DNA from: an uncultured Pseudomonadota bacterium
Lineage (GTDB): Bacteria; Pseudomonadota; Gammaproteobacteria; Enterobacterales; Succinivibrionaceae
Reading direction: 5' to 3'
DNA length: 32,717 nt
Assembly: GCA_900319705.1 (NCBI GenBank)
Contig: ONPL01000011.1
Location: 1 to 32,717, forward strand
A model generated the notes under the pieces. The model searched no databases, was not told the origin of the DNA, and was given only the letters and a program-made list of their open reading frames with translations. The position numbers and the translations under genes were made by a program. This document shows positions 1 through 8,396 of the stretch, in pieces; position 1 is the stretch's first letter, and each line of letters opens with the position of its first letter.

Positions 1-169
1 AGTACCACAGCGGATATTTCCATTCAAAATTAGTCTGAAAAAGTTTTATAGCGGAAGATTCCTTCAGCGGGGACTCTCCGTCCCTGAAGGTTGAATATTT
101 GATCTTCAGATCTTCGGATTTAAATAGCGCGCGTTCCCCTGTAAACACCTGCTGAACCAGTTCCTTCAT
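1..169 (-). CDS. DUF3737 family protein, N-terminal part (runs off left edge)
   Basis: An open frame starts with ATG at 167-169 on the minus strand and stays open to the window edge, giving 56 residues that begin MKELVQQVFTGERALF and include DGESPLKESS and WKYPLWY. From memory these match the N-terminus of DUF3737 proteins, which start with a similar 'F.GERALY', 'GESPLKE' and 'YPLWH/Y' pattern and are predicted right-handed beta-helix proteins of unknown function. A Shine-Dalgarno sequence AGGAG lies six bases before the ATG, which supports the start. The gene is in the same direction as the formate dehydrogenase operon but lies beyond a terminator, so it is probably a separate unit. No function is inferred. 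Confidence 0.8.
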   Translation of the reverse strand, partial: MKELVQQVFTGERALFKSEDLKIKYSTFRDGESPLKESSAIKLFQTNFEWKYPLWY

Positions 170-485
170 AACAAACTCCTGATCTCCTCTCTGTAACTGC
201 ACAAATCAAGTTTTAATTCCTATCTTTTTTCTATGTTTTATTATAAATCCCCACCACGTAAGTCCGTCTCACAGCAATCAGGCAGATTACAAAACTTCCG
301 GAAACTTATATAACGAAATCAGACTGGAAACGACTGTTATATTTTACACGCGGAGGGTCTAAAAGAAAACCGTTCAGGAAGGCATAACTGCACCTTCAAA
401 TGCGGCTGACAACCGGATAAAAAACTCCCCCTCACCGGTTCTACGTTGAAAGGGAGTTTATCAGTCAGACTGACATTTTACCTGT
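170..485. other. Intergenic region between fdhA and the DUF3737 gene
   Basis: About 315 bases without a convincing gene. The fdhA-distal part holds the terminator at 419-459 and the left end holds the ribosome binding site of the DUF3737 gene. The middle should contain the DUF3737 promoter, but I see no good pair of -35 and -10 boxes. Confidence 0.5.
419..459 (-). terminator. Rho-independent terminator of the formate dehydrogenase operon
   Basis: On the minus strand the arms AAACTCCC and GGGAGTTT (plus-strand 422-429 and 452-459) can form an 8-bp stem around a 22-base loop. The stem is followed by a run of T residues (plus-strand A run 419-424). It lies 27 bases after the fdhA stop codon, where a terminator is expected. 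The long loop makes it less ideal than a compact hairpin. Confidence 0.7.
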
Positions 486-3197
486 CTACTGATTTTCTAT
501 TTTTTCAATTCTGACTGCACACACCTTGTATTCCGGAATACGGGCATACTTGTCCAGAGCGGCATTGGTCAGAACATTGGCATTACCGTCAGGGAAATGG
601 AACGGCATCCAGGTTTCACCCTGGGAAACCTTGGTGGAAACCCTTGCTTCGGAAACAATGCTTCCGCGGCGGGAGGTCACCCTGATCTTCTCCCTGTCGG
701 CAATACCGAGTTTTGCAGCATCTGCAGTATTAACCTCGATAAAGGAATGCCCCTCCTTCTCCATCAGACCCGGAGTCTTTCCGGTCATGGCTCTGGTGTT
801 GTAGTGATAGAGGATACGGCCGGTCATCAGGATCAGCGGATATTCATCATCCGGAAGTTCAGCGCTAGGCTGATATTTTGCCGGATAGAACCATCCCAGT
901 CCGCGGGAGAATTTTCCCACATGAAGGATCGGCGTACCCTTGCTTTCACGATCCGGACACGGCCACTGCAGTGTTTCCCCGTTATCAAGACGGGCATGAC
1001 TAATACCGCCGAAAATCGGAGTAAGGAAGGAGATTTCATCCATAATCTGCGCCGGTGTCAGGTACGGCTGGCTGTATCCCATGCGGTTCATCAGATCGGT
1101 GAAGATCTCGGTATCCGGTCTCATTTCACCTTCAAGGGTTACCGCCTTGCGCACGCGCTGCACCCTGCGTTCGGTATTACTGAAGGTTCCCTCCTTTTCA
1201 GCATAACTGATCCCAGGCAGAACCACATCGGCATACTGGCAGGATTCGGTCATAAACAGATCATCGATTACCAGGAAATCAAGACTTTCAAGAGCCTTAA
1301 CCACGTGATGCTGGTTGGCATCGGTAACCACCGGATCTTCACCGAAAATGAACAGACCGCGAACTTTCTTGTCGATTGCAGCCTGGAACACATCGGTGGC
1401 ATGAAGCCCAGGCTTGCGGCTCAGTTTAACCCCCCAGGCCTTTTCAAACTTATCCATCACCGCATCATTGGTAACTTTCTGGTAACCAGGCATATCACCC
1501 GGCATTGCCCCCATATCACAGGCACCCTGTACATTGTTCTGTCCGCGCAGCGGATTCACGCCGCATCCAGGACGGCCCAGTTTACCGACCATCATGGCCA
1601 TGTTGGACATGGACATAACACCCTCGGTACCGGTTGAATGTTCGGTAACACCAAGGCAGTAGATAATCGGAGCCTTTTTAGCCCTGGCATACATTCTTGC
1701 AGCCTCCCGCAGATGATCAGGATCGATATGGCAGATCTTCGCCACATATTCAGGAGTATATTCGCTGACAATCTGTTTAAGTTCCTCAAAGCCCTCGGTA
1801 CGGTTTTTAATAAACTCCTTGTCGATGAGTCCCTCTTCGATAAAGATATGCATCATACCGTTGGCAAAGGCCACATTGGTACCGGGTCTGAGTTTGAGAT
1901 GAATATCAGCCTCCTTGGCAAGACCGATATCGCGGGGATCCACCACTATCAGATGGGCGCCGCGGTTGACTGCCTGTCTGATCTGCATACCGATAACCGG
2001 ATGAGCCTCCTCCGGATTGGAGCCAACCAGCATGATCACATCCACATCACTGGCGGTGATATCCGCAATAGGATTGGTCATGGCACCGGAACCCAGAGTC
2101 ATGGCAAGACCGGCCACACTGGCGGAATGGCATACACGGGCGCAGTTGTCGACATTGTTGGTGCCGAAGGCGCATCTTACCATCTTCTGCAGCATGTAGC
2201 AGTCCTCGTTAGGAGATCTGGAGCAGGCGAAACCGGCCAGTGCATCGGCACCGTACTGGGCCTTGATCGCCTTGAATCGGGTTGCAATCAGATCCAGGGC
2301 CTCATCCCAGGTTGCCCGTTCAAATTCACCGGTTTCCCGGTTCTTGATCAGAGGATATTTAAGTCGTTCCGGCGAATGAATGAAATCAAAGGATCCGAAT
2401 CTACCCTTGACGCAGAGAAGTCCCTTGTTGGACGGTCCGTCAGCCGGCCGTACATCCACCACCCGGTTGTTCTTTACCATTAAATACATCTGGCAGCCGG
2501 TGGCACAGTGCGGACAGGTGGTCAGAACCTTCTCCACCTTGCTCTGGCGGTAGTTGCTCATATTCTTTGCAACCAGCGCACCGGTAGGACATACCTTCGC
2601 GCAGTTGCCGCACATTTCGCATTTTGAATTTTTCCAGTTTTTACCGAACGGGGCATCAATAAAGGTACTGGTTCCGAGTTTGGAGGAACGCAGCACCCCG
2701 TTTCCCACCACCTTGCTGCAGGTGCTTACACAGCGCTGACAGCCGATACACAGTTCAGGATAGTAGGAAAGAAAAGGATTGTCGGTAACCGGTCTGCGTT
2801 TTACCAGTTTGCGGTTGTACGGATTGCCGATCGGCAGATCGAACTCGTTGGACAGATTCTGCAGTTCACAGTCACCGCTCTTTGAACAGTTAAGACAGCG
2901 TACATCATGGTTTGCAAGGATCAGCTGCAGTACAAATTCACGGGAGGATTTCACCTTCTCGGAATTGGTATGGATCACCATTCCATCCTCAACCTTGGTG
3001 TTGCAGGAGGTGTACAGATGTTCATGACCCTCGATTTCAACCACACACATGCGGCAGGCGCCGATTTCGTTGACATCCTTGAGATAGCAGAGTGTCGGTA
3101 TGCTGATTTCCGATCTGCGGGCAACCTCCAGAATTGTCTCGTCAGGTGATGCCTTGATGGTTTTACCGTCAATAATAACAGTTACTTCGGTTTTCAT
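486..3197 (-). CDS. fdhA: Formate dehydrogenase catalytic (alpha) subunit with NuoG-like FeS head, Cys form
   Basis: This 903-residue molybdopterin oxidoreductase oxidises formate to CO2 (or the reverse) and passes electrons through a chain of FeS clusters. The N-terminal ferredoxin domain has 2Fe-2S ligands C37, C48, C51, C65. A NuoG-type His-Cys cluster follows (H97, C101, C104, C110), then two 4Fe-4S sites (C150/153/156/160 and C193/196/199/203). The catalytic domain has its own cluster (C228, C231, C235, C262) and the motif CARVCHSASVAG, in which C356 takes the Mo/W ligand position; many relatives have selenocysteine there, but the codon here is TGC. The C-terminal 120 residues are the dinucleotide-binding domain. 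The start follows the upstream stop directly (TAAATG), and the Shine-Dalgarno AAGGGGGA lies inside the upstream gene, so translation is probably coupled. The head implies a soluble, NAD(P)-linked enzyme. Confidence 0.93.
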   Translation of the reverse strand: MKTEVTVIIDGKTIKASPDETILEVARRSEISIPTLCYLKDVNEIGACRMCVVEIEGHEHLYTSCNTKVEDGMVIHTNSEKVKSSREFVLQLILANHDVRCLNCSKSGDCELQNLSNEFDLPIGNPYNRKLVKRRPVTDNPFLSYYPELCIGCQRCVSTCSKVVGNGVLRSSKLGTSTFIDAPFGKNWKNSKCEMCGNCAKVCPTGALVAKNMSNYRQSKVEKVLTTCPHCATGCQMYLMVKNNRVVDVRPADGPSNKGLLCVKGRFGSFDFIHSPERLKYPLIKNRETGEFERATWDEALDLIATRFKAIKAQYGADALAGFACSRSPNEDCYMLQKMVRCAFGTNNVDNCARVCHSASVAGLAMTLGSGAMTNPIADITASDVDVIMLVGSNPEEAHPVIGMQIRQAVNRGAHLIVVDPRDIGLAKEADIHLKLRPGTNVAFANGMMHIFIEEGLIDKEFIKNRTEGFEELKQIVSEYTPEYVAKICHIDPDHLREAARMYARAKKAPIIYCLGVTEHSTGTEGVMSMSNMAMMVGKLGRPGCGVNPLRGQNNVQGACDMGAMPGDMPGYQKVTNDAVMDKFEKAWGVKLSRKPGLHATDVFQAAIDKKVRGLFIFGEDPVVTDANQHHVVKALESLDFLVIDDLFMTESCQYADVVLPGISYAEKEGTFSNTERRVQRVRKAVTLEGEMRPDTEIFTDLMNRMGYSQPYLTPAQIMDEISFLTPIFGGISHARLDNGETLQWPCPDRESKGTPILHVGKFSRGLGWFYPAKYQPSAELPDDEYPLILMTGRILYHYNTRAMTGKTPGLMEKEGHSFIEVNTADAAKLGIADREKIRVTSRRGSIVSEARVSTKVSQGETWMPFHFPDGNANVLTNAALDKYARIPEYKVCAVRIEKIENQ

Positions 3198-5033
3198 TTA
3201 TACCAATCCCCCTTCCATTTTTCCGCTTCCAAATATATCGCAGCGCAGACATTTGCCGCTTTCCTGCATAGCCTCCTCATGGGACATACCGTTCTCCACC
3301 GGTTCGAAATTTATTCTGCGCTCCCTGGCAGATTTTTCCGTAAGCTGAACCCGGCCGAAATGAGAACGCATATTCTGTCTTGCCTCAGGGATCTGAATAT
3401 TGCTGTGGTATTCGTGATGATATCCGAGATATTCGTCTATATTGATTGCAGCAATCTTGCCGGTACCGATGGCCATAATGGCGGTTGCAGGACCGGTTAC
3501 ACAGTCACCGCCGGCAAATACTCCCGGATGATCCGTCACAGCAGTGGTATTATCGGTTACAAATGTTCCTTTCGGACCAACGCCGCAGGCGGCGAAAGGT
3601 TCCGACTCAATGGACTGGCCGATGGCCATAAAGATCAGATCACAAGGGATCTCGTAAGGCTCCTTGGCGGCATCCCGCACTGTCGGGGTTCCGGATCTTT
3701 CATCATAGTGACCGGTAATCTGCGGCTGGGTAACCAGGGCCACCACCTTTCCGTTTTCATCAAGTTTTACTTCAGACGGTGCAAACAGGGTTCTGAGTTC
3801 AACCCCCTCCTCGATGGCGCTCTGAATTTCCGAAGGCAGCGCAGTCATATCCTCCTGACGGCGGCGCACCACCACGGTCACCGATGCAGCCTTGCAGCGG
3901 ATTGCCGTTCTTGAACAGTCCATCGCCACATTACCGCCTCCGATTACAATCACGTTCTTGCCGGTGAAATCAGGAATGTCCCCGTGAGCCACCTGATCCA
4001 GGAAATCCATGGCGGAGGAAACACCAGGATTGTCGTAATTCTTGATCGGTGTAACCTTACCCTTCTGGGCTCCGATGGAAATATACACGGCGTCGTAGTC
4101 CTTTTCGAGCTGTTCAACGGTAAAATCCCGACCGATCCTGGTATTAAGTTTAACCTCTATGCCGCCCACTGCCAGCAGTGCATCGATATCCTGATCCAGG
4201 CGATCCTTCGGCAGACGGTAGTTAGGGATCCCGTAACGCAGCATTCCTCCGAGCTGCTCCTTGCTTTCATAGACCACTACTGAATGGCCCATGCGTGACA
4301 GGAAATAGGCGCAGGTCAGACCGGAAGGACCACCTCCGACCACCGCCACCCTCTTGCCGGTGTCAACATTTCTCTTCGGGATCGGCACCTTGTCAACCGA
4401 GATCTGATCCACCGCGAATTTTTTCAGACCGCGGATATTGATCTGGGAATCAATCAGACAGCGTCTGCACTGGGATTCGCACGGTTTTTCACAGACAAAG
4501 GCACAGGCGGTCGGGAACGGATTGTCCTCTCTTATCAGATTGACCGCATCGGCGTAGCGGCCCTCGTGCACCAGTGATATATAGCCCGGAATATTGACAT
4601 TGGCCGGACAGTTGTACATGCACGGAACCTTGATCGCGATATCGGACTGACACTTGTGGTGTTCGATATGGTGCATATACTCGTCATTGAAATTTTTAAC
4701 ATTGCACAGAACCATGTAGGCCGCCTCATAACCGATGGCGCAGTCCGCGGTGCATTTTATGGTGCGTGCAAGACGGATCATATCATTGTAGAGTTCCATG
4801 TCGGCAGCGCCGTCAAGGATCTTCTGCATCATACTTTCCAACTGTTCAAGTCCCTTGGCACACGGTACACACTTGCCGCAGGTCTGACTGCGGGCTGTAT
4901 GCAGATATGCAATGTGCGTGGCTATCGGACACACACCGGGTGGATTGGCATGAATTCTTTTTTCAAAAGAATTCAGAGAACTGATAATTAGCTTGTTTCG
5001 CTGATTGTTTTTTAAAACATGTTTTCTGTACAT
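3198..5033 (-). CDS. NuoF-FeS / GltD-like FAD-NAD(P) oxidoreductase, electron-transfer partner of formate dehydrogenase
   Basis: A 611-residue flavoprotein. Residues 30-115 resemble the C-terminal 4Fe-4S domain of NuoF (TCGKCVPCAKG, C52/55/58, with C98). Residues 130-200 are the Cys-rich N-terminal domain of the glutamate synthase small subunit (PCMYNCPANVNIPGY; C177, C181, C185, C189, C192). Residues 228 to 560 are a two-dinucleotide reductase: FAD site VAVVGGGPSGL and a second Rossmann site VIVIGGGNVAMD, followed by an Arg run (390-392) that favours NADP over NAD. It has neither the FMN/NADH domain of NuoF nor a NuoE subunit, so the pyridine nucleotide probably reacts at the GltD-like domain. 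It is the first gene of the operon and directly abuts fdhA. Start ATG with upstream AGGAAGAG. Likely role: coupling formate oxidation to NAD(P)H. Confidence 0.85.
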   Translation of the reverse strand: MYRKHVLKNNQRNKLIISSLNSFEKRIHANPPGVCPIATHIAYLHTARSQTCGKCVPCAKGLEQLESMMQKILDGAADMELYNDMIRLARTIKCTADCAIGYEAAYMVLCNVKNFNDEYMHHIEHHKCQSDIAIKVPCMYNCPANVNIPGYISLVHEGRYADAVNLIREDNPFPTACAFVCEKPCESQCRRCLIDSQINIRGLKKFAVDQISVDKVPIPKRNVDTGKRVAVVGGGPSGLTCAYFLSRMGHSVVVYESKEQLGGMLRYGIPNYRLPKDRLDQDIDALLAVGGIEVKLNTRIGRDFTVEQLEKDYDAVYISIGAQKGKVTPIKNYDNPGVSSAMDFLDQVAHGDIPDFTGKNVIVIGGGNVAMDCSRTAIRCKAASVTVVVRRRQEDMTALPSEIQSAIEEGVELRTLFAPSEVKLDENGKVVALVTQPQITGHYDERSGTPTVRDAAKEPYEIPCDLIFMAIGQSIESEPFAACGVGPKGTFVTDNTTAVTDHPGVFAGGDCVTGPATAIMAIGTGKIAAINIDEYLGYHHEYHSNIQIPEARQNMRSHFGRVQLTEKSARERRINFEPVENGMSHEEAMQESGKCLRCDIFGSGKMEGGLV

Positions 5034-5120
5034 TCTAAATCTCTTCCTGGTAAAATTTTTTCAAACATGCATGCAGAAAATCCGCCATTGTATTTTATAA
5101 GTATATCACCGGCACACACC

Positions 5121-5154
5121 GTGATAATTAGATCCGTGTCTAACTAATTGTCAC
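5121..5154. promoter_or_regulatory. Inverted repeat upstream of the formate dehydrogenase operon
   Basis: GTGATAATTAG (5121-5131) and CTAATTGTCAC (5144-5154) are inverted copies matching at 10 of 11 positions around a 12-base spacer. The repeat is about 90 bases before the first start codon (5033), in the gap between mobA and the formate dehydrogenase operon. Its size and place suit a dimeric regulator. It does not match the ModE or FNR consensus as I know them. A TATAAA box at about 5096-5101 (minus) could be the -10 element, but no good -35 goes with it. Confidence 0.45.
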
Positions 5155-5196
5155 ACGGCAGAATTCATCCGTAAGAATCCGTAAGAATATGCGGTC

Positions 5197-5799
5197 TCAA
5201 AGTTCCGCGGCTGCCGGATCAATCCCCTCTGATCTGCAGTATTCACGATACTCCTCCGGGGTATTGAGATTAAGATACTGTCTGCTTAACCGGGACTGAA
5301 AGAAAACGCCTCCGGCAGGCTCTATAATTCTGCCGGGGCGCAGTTCACCACGTTCCACCGCATGCTCGAAAAGCGGCAGGAGCCTTTTATGATATATGGC
5401 GGCAACCGGCTGACGTCTGCCGGCGGTTACGGCCGTCACTACATCCTCCCCGCGGTAGTGGGAGAGAATTTCCTCAGCCGCACTGCGATCATAGTAGGGC
5501 ATGTCACAGGCAAGAACCAGTACCGCATCCGTTTCGATACAGCCGAGCAGCGTACAGATCGCCCCGGCGGGTCCGGCACCTTCGTACCGGTCAACAATTC
5601 TGACGAAGCCGGGAACCTGAAGTTCCTGCTGCGATGCATTGACACAAAGGTAGCGGTGGCGGAAGTCTCCGACCGCACTGCACAGTCTGGTCAGCAGGGT
5701 GTCATTTCCCGCGGCAGGAAGATCCGGTTTTGATCTTCCCATGCGCGAGGATTTCCCGCCTGCAAGAACCGCCACGGCAACCTGATCATAAAGCTGCAT
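5197..5799 (-). CDS. mobA: Molybdenum cofactor guanylyltransferase
   Basis: MobA transfers GMP from GTP to Mo-molybdopterin, making the MGD cofactor needed by the formate dehydrogenase downstream. The signature [17 protein letters not shown] near residue 10 is the nucleotide-binding loop of the family, and VLACDMPYY carries the Asp for Mg2+ binding. The length of 200 residues is normal. I chose the ATG at 5799 ([15 protein letters not shown]) because GGGGA precedes it by five bases; a GTG at 5817 is possible but badly spaced. The gene overlaps the end of moaC by 14 bases, indicating coupled translation. Two tandem copies of TCCGTAAGAA follow its stop codon (5168-5187). Confidence 0.93.
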   Translation of the reverse strand: MQLYDQVAVAVLAGGKSSRMGRSKPDLPAAGNDTLLTRLCSAVGDFRHRYLCVNASQQELQVPGFVRIVDRYEGAGPAGAICTLLGCIETDAVLVLACDMPYYDRSAAEEILSHYRGEDVVTAVTAGRRQPVAAIYHKRLLPLFEHAVERGELRPGRIIEPAGGVFFQSRLSRQYLNLNTPEEYREYCRSEGIDPAAAEL

Positions 5800-6262
5800 G
5801 ATAATCCCCGTGAACACCGCCGGTTTTATGCAGCAGTCTGATCTCCCCGATCTTCATATCCCGCTGCACCGCCTTGCACATGTCATACACCGTAAGCGCT
5901 GCGACACTCACTGCGGTAAGCGCCTCCATTTCAACGCCGGTTACCGCCCTGGTTTTGACCACTGCCTCAATTCTCACCGCCACCCGCTGCTCATCCAGTG
6001 ACAGTTTCAGATCAGCCCCGGTCATAGCAACCGGATGACACATCGGAATAAGTTCCGGTGTTCTTTTGGCCCCCATGATCCCTGCTATCTGTGCAACAGT
6101 GAGAACATCACCTTTTTTGATCCCCCCGCTTTTAATCAGGGCAAACGTCTCCTCACTGACGTAGATCCATCCTTCAGCCACAGCAGTTCTCACTGTCACT
6201 TCTTTTTCAGAGACATCCACCATCCGGGCCTTCCCCTGATCGTTAAAATGCGTAAAATCCAT
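5786..6262 (-). CDS. moaC: Cyclic pyranopterin monophosphate synthase
   Basis: MoaC acts with MoaA in the first step of molybdenum cofactor synthesis, turning the 3',8-cyclo-GTP intermediate into cyclic pyranopterin monophosphate. The 158-residue product has the family motifs [15 protein letters not shown] at the N-terminus, the [14 protein letters not shown] active-site loop (about residues 64-77) and [20 protein letters not shown] in the C-terminal half. Length is typical. AGGAGG lies seven bases before the ATG. The gene starts five bases after the moaA stop and overlaps mobA, so moaA-moaC-mobA are one unit. Confidence 0.96.
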   Translation of the reverse strand: MDFTHFNDQGKARMVDVSEKEVTVRTAVAEGWIYVSEETFALIKSGGIKKGDVLTVAQIAGIMGAKRTPELIPMCHPVAMTGADLKLSLDEQRVAVRIEAVVKTRAVTGVEMEALTAVSVAALTVYDMCKAVQRDMKIGEIRLLHKTGGVHGDYHAAL

Positions 6263-6266
6263 ATTT

Positions 6267-7214
6267 CTAACCTCCTATGGCACACATTATCCTTCCGGCG
6301 CCCGCCCCCCGGTGCAGGGAATGAGAGGCCGGTTTGGCAAGAATGACACTGCTGAGCACACGCTCCATTTCCTGCGGTTCAAGATCCCTGATGCTGAATT
6401 CAGCCCTTCCGTGAAGACAGGGAAGAACAAATCCGTCTGCGGTAATGCGGATCCGGTTGCAGCTGTTGCAGAATTTTCTGCTTACCGGGGCAATAAAACC
6501 GATCCTTCCGGCAAACCCAGGAATGCGGAACATAACCGAGGTTCCGTCATTGTGCTGCGGTTCCAGCTGATACCTTCCGCGAAGCTGATTGAGCACGGTT
6601 GCAGCAGAAACATAATGCTCAGTGCCAAACCTTCCCCCCGGCATCGGCATCAGTTCAATGAAACGCAAATCGGCCGGACAGAATCTTACCAGTTCCAGCA
6701 AAGCATCCACCGAAGCCGGATCATCATTGAAACCACGGATCAGCACCGCATTGATTTTTACGGTGCAGAATCCTGCCTCCAGCAGCATTTCAAGTCCGTC
6801 CATCACATTCTTAAGTTCGCCGCCGGTCATGTCACGGTATCTGCGAGGATCGGCAGAATCCAGACTTACATTGATCAGATCGAAGCCGGTCTGTTCAAGC
6901 CGGGCAATATTACCTTTAAGATAACAGCCGTTGGTTGTCAGAGCAAGGGTTTCAAGATTTTCAATATTTCTGATGTCACTGCTGATTTTGAAAAAATTAC
7001 GGTGCAGCATCGGCTCTCCGCCGGTAAGTCTTATTTTTTCAATTCCGAGCCGCACCGCCGTACGCGCCGCCAGCACCAGCTGTTCATCCGGCAGCAGCGA
7101 CAGTTTCCGGGGACAGGGAGCTACCGGGCTGCAGTACCTGCAGTGCAGATTACACCTGTCGGTCAGAGACAGCCTCAGATAATTAATTTTTCTGCCGAAC
7201 CTATCTATAATCAC
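6267..7214 (-). CDS. moaA: GTP 3',8-cyclase (radical SAM)
   Basis: MoaA is a radical SAM enzyme that rearranges GTP into 3',8-cyclo-GTP for molybdenum cofactor synthesis. The SAM cluster motif [10 protein letters not shown] gives C21, C25, C28. The C-terminal substrate-binding cluster is visible as [11 protein letters not shown] (C249, C252) and LPCL (C266). The protein ends in the conserved Gly-Gly tail (AIGG), so the 315-residue chain is complete. The start is a GTG; the alignment of [20 protein letters not shown] with family N-termini supports it although the ribosome binding site is weak. moaC follows after five bases. Confidence 0.95.
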   Translation of the reverse strand: MIIDRFGRKINYLRLSLTDRCNLHCRYCSPVAPCPRKLSLLPDEQLVLAARTAVRLGIEKIRLTGGEPMLHRNFFKISSDIRNIENLETLALTTNGCYLKGNIARLEQTGFDLINVSLDSADPRRYRDMTGGELKNVMDGLEMLLEAGFCTVKINAVLIRGFNDDPASVDALLELVRFCPADLRFIELMPMPGGRFGTEHYVSAATVLNQLRGRYQLEPQHNDGTSVMFRIPGFAGRIGFIAPVSRKFCNSCNRIRITADGFVLPCLHGRAEFSIRDLEPQEMERVLSSVILAKPASHSLHRGAGAGRIMCAIGG

Positions 7215-7296
7215 TTGTACACTTCTATCTCTTTTATACTTAAGTCACCTAAACGGACCATCCGGTATGCATTCAAAACCGGAAAAATACTCATGT

Positions 7297-8313
7297 TCAG
7301 TACCGGCCGAAAGTGCAGTTAGGGAAATGACAGTTGGCACACAGCTGGCACAGTCCCCCCTCCGCAAGAGCCGCCAGATCCTCCGGAGTAAATTTTCTAC
7401 CGGTGAAAATCTGCGGCAGAAAAACATCCAGGGTTGTCACGGGCCTCGAAACCGCCGCGCCCGGAACTCCGAGCATGGCAATATCCCCCGAGTAGGCAAG
7501 CAGCGACATATTGCCGGGCTGGGACGGAACACCGTAGGATACAATATCAGCACCGAGATTTCTGATCGCAGCCGGAGTAAGATCATCCGGATCCACCGAC
7601 ATGCCGCCGGTAAAAATCAGCAGCTGCGCCCCGGCATCAATAAAACCGGCGGCAGCCTCCTCGATCATCGACAGAGAATCATCACAGATCGATACTCCGA
7701 TTATTTCTGAAGGAAAAGCTGCAAGTTTCCTGCGCAGTACCGGTTCGAAACGATCCTCGATCCGGTGATGATAGATTTCAGAACCGGTAATCACAATTCC
7801 GACCCTGAGTTTCTTAAACGGAAGAAATTCAAACAGACTGCTCCGGGCGCACAGCTGCTCGAATTTCTCTATATTTGCTGCCGCAGTGACCAGCGGAACA
7901 ATCCTCATGGAGGCAATACGCTGATTTCTGCGTACCCGGTAGTGATTGGGAAGAGAACAGACCGTCACATCCGGGATCCGGTTAAGCCGGCCGAGCAGTT
8001 GAAGATCGATGCACAGGAATCCGTCCCGATCAGCAACCAGAACACATTTACCCTCAGCCGGTCCTTCATAATGAAAACCGTCGGTACAGAGCGCCTGCGC
8101 CATGCGCCGGGCACAGTCCTCCTCGTGGAGCTCACCGCCGGAGGGATCCCATACAAAAACATGAAGCTTGCCAATCCTGCGCAGATGCTCCAGATCACCC
8201 TGCTCAATAACATGGTTTCGTCTGAATGCAACTCCTTTAAAACCGTCTCTGATCTCCGTGAGATCATGGCACAGAGTCAGTCCCACCGCCTCTTCAATCG
8301 CTACTTTTTTCAT
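7297..8313 (-). CDS. MoeA-like molybdopterin-binding protein with C-terminal Cys cluster
   Basis: A 338-residue protein with a MoCF_biosynth (MoeA/MogA) fold in its second half: RVGIVITGSEIYHHRIEDRF at about residues 170-190 and LLIFTGGMSVDPDDLTP at about 230-250 are the pterin-binding loops. It lacks the N-terminal MoeA region found in the true MoeA at 10215-11447. The C-terminus carries C322, C325, C328 and C333 in the pattern CxxCxxCx4CxFG, which could bind FeS or zinc. Such proteins are often found near Mo hydroxylase or formate dehydrogenase genes; the exact step is unknown to me. It lies 82 bases upstream of moaA and probably leads that operon. Possible roles: molybdate insertion for a particular enzyme, or pterin sensing. 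Confidence 0.8.
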   Translation of the reverse strand: MKKVAIEEAVGLTLCHDLTEIRDGFKGVAFRRNHVIEQGDLEHLRRIGKLHVFVWDPSGGELHEEDCARRMAQALCTDGFHYEGPAEGKCVLVADRDGFLCIDLQLLGRLNRIPDVTVCSLPNHYRVRRNQRIASMRIVPLVTAAANIEKFEQLCARSSLFEFLPFKKLRVGIVITGSEIYHHRIEDRFEPVLRRKLAAFPSEIIGVSICDDSLSMIEEAAAGFIDAGAQLLIFTGGMSVDPDDLTPAAIRNLGADIVSYGVPSQPGNMSLLAYSGDIAMLGVPGAAVSRPVTTLDVFLPQIFTGRKFTPEDLAALAEGGLCQLCANCHFPNCTFGRY

Positions 8314-8396
8314 ATTTTAATTACAAATTCCCACTTGAGCTACACGATCAAATTGTCTTGAAACCAGGTATACACAAAGGTTTGTCAGTTCTCTGT

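Noticed and set aside
351..360. Possible selenocysteine use in formate dehydrogenase (residue numbers)
   Set aside because: The metal-ligand codon at residue 356 is TGC (Cys), and no in-frame TGA is present in the gene.
3279..3914. Long plus-strand open frames opposite fdhA, the GltD-like gene and other minus-strand genes
   Set aside because: They are antisense shadows of well-supported genes with GC-rich third positions and have no protein-family features.
5168..5187. Tandem pair of TCCGTAAGAA after mobA as a CRISPR or VNTR seed
   Set aside because: Only two adjacent copies without spacers; there is no CRISPR array anywhere in the window.
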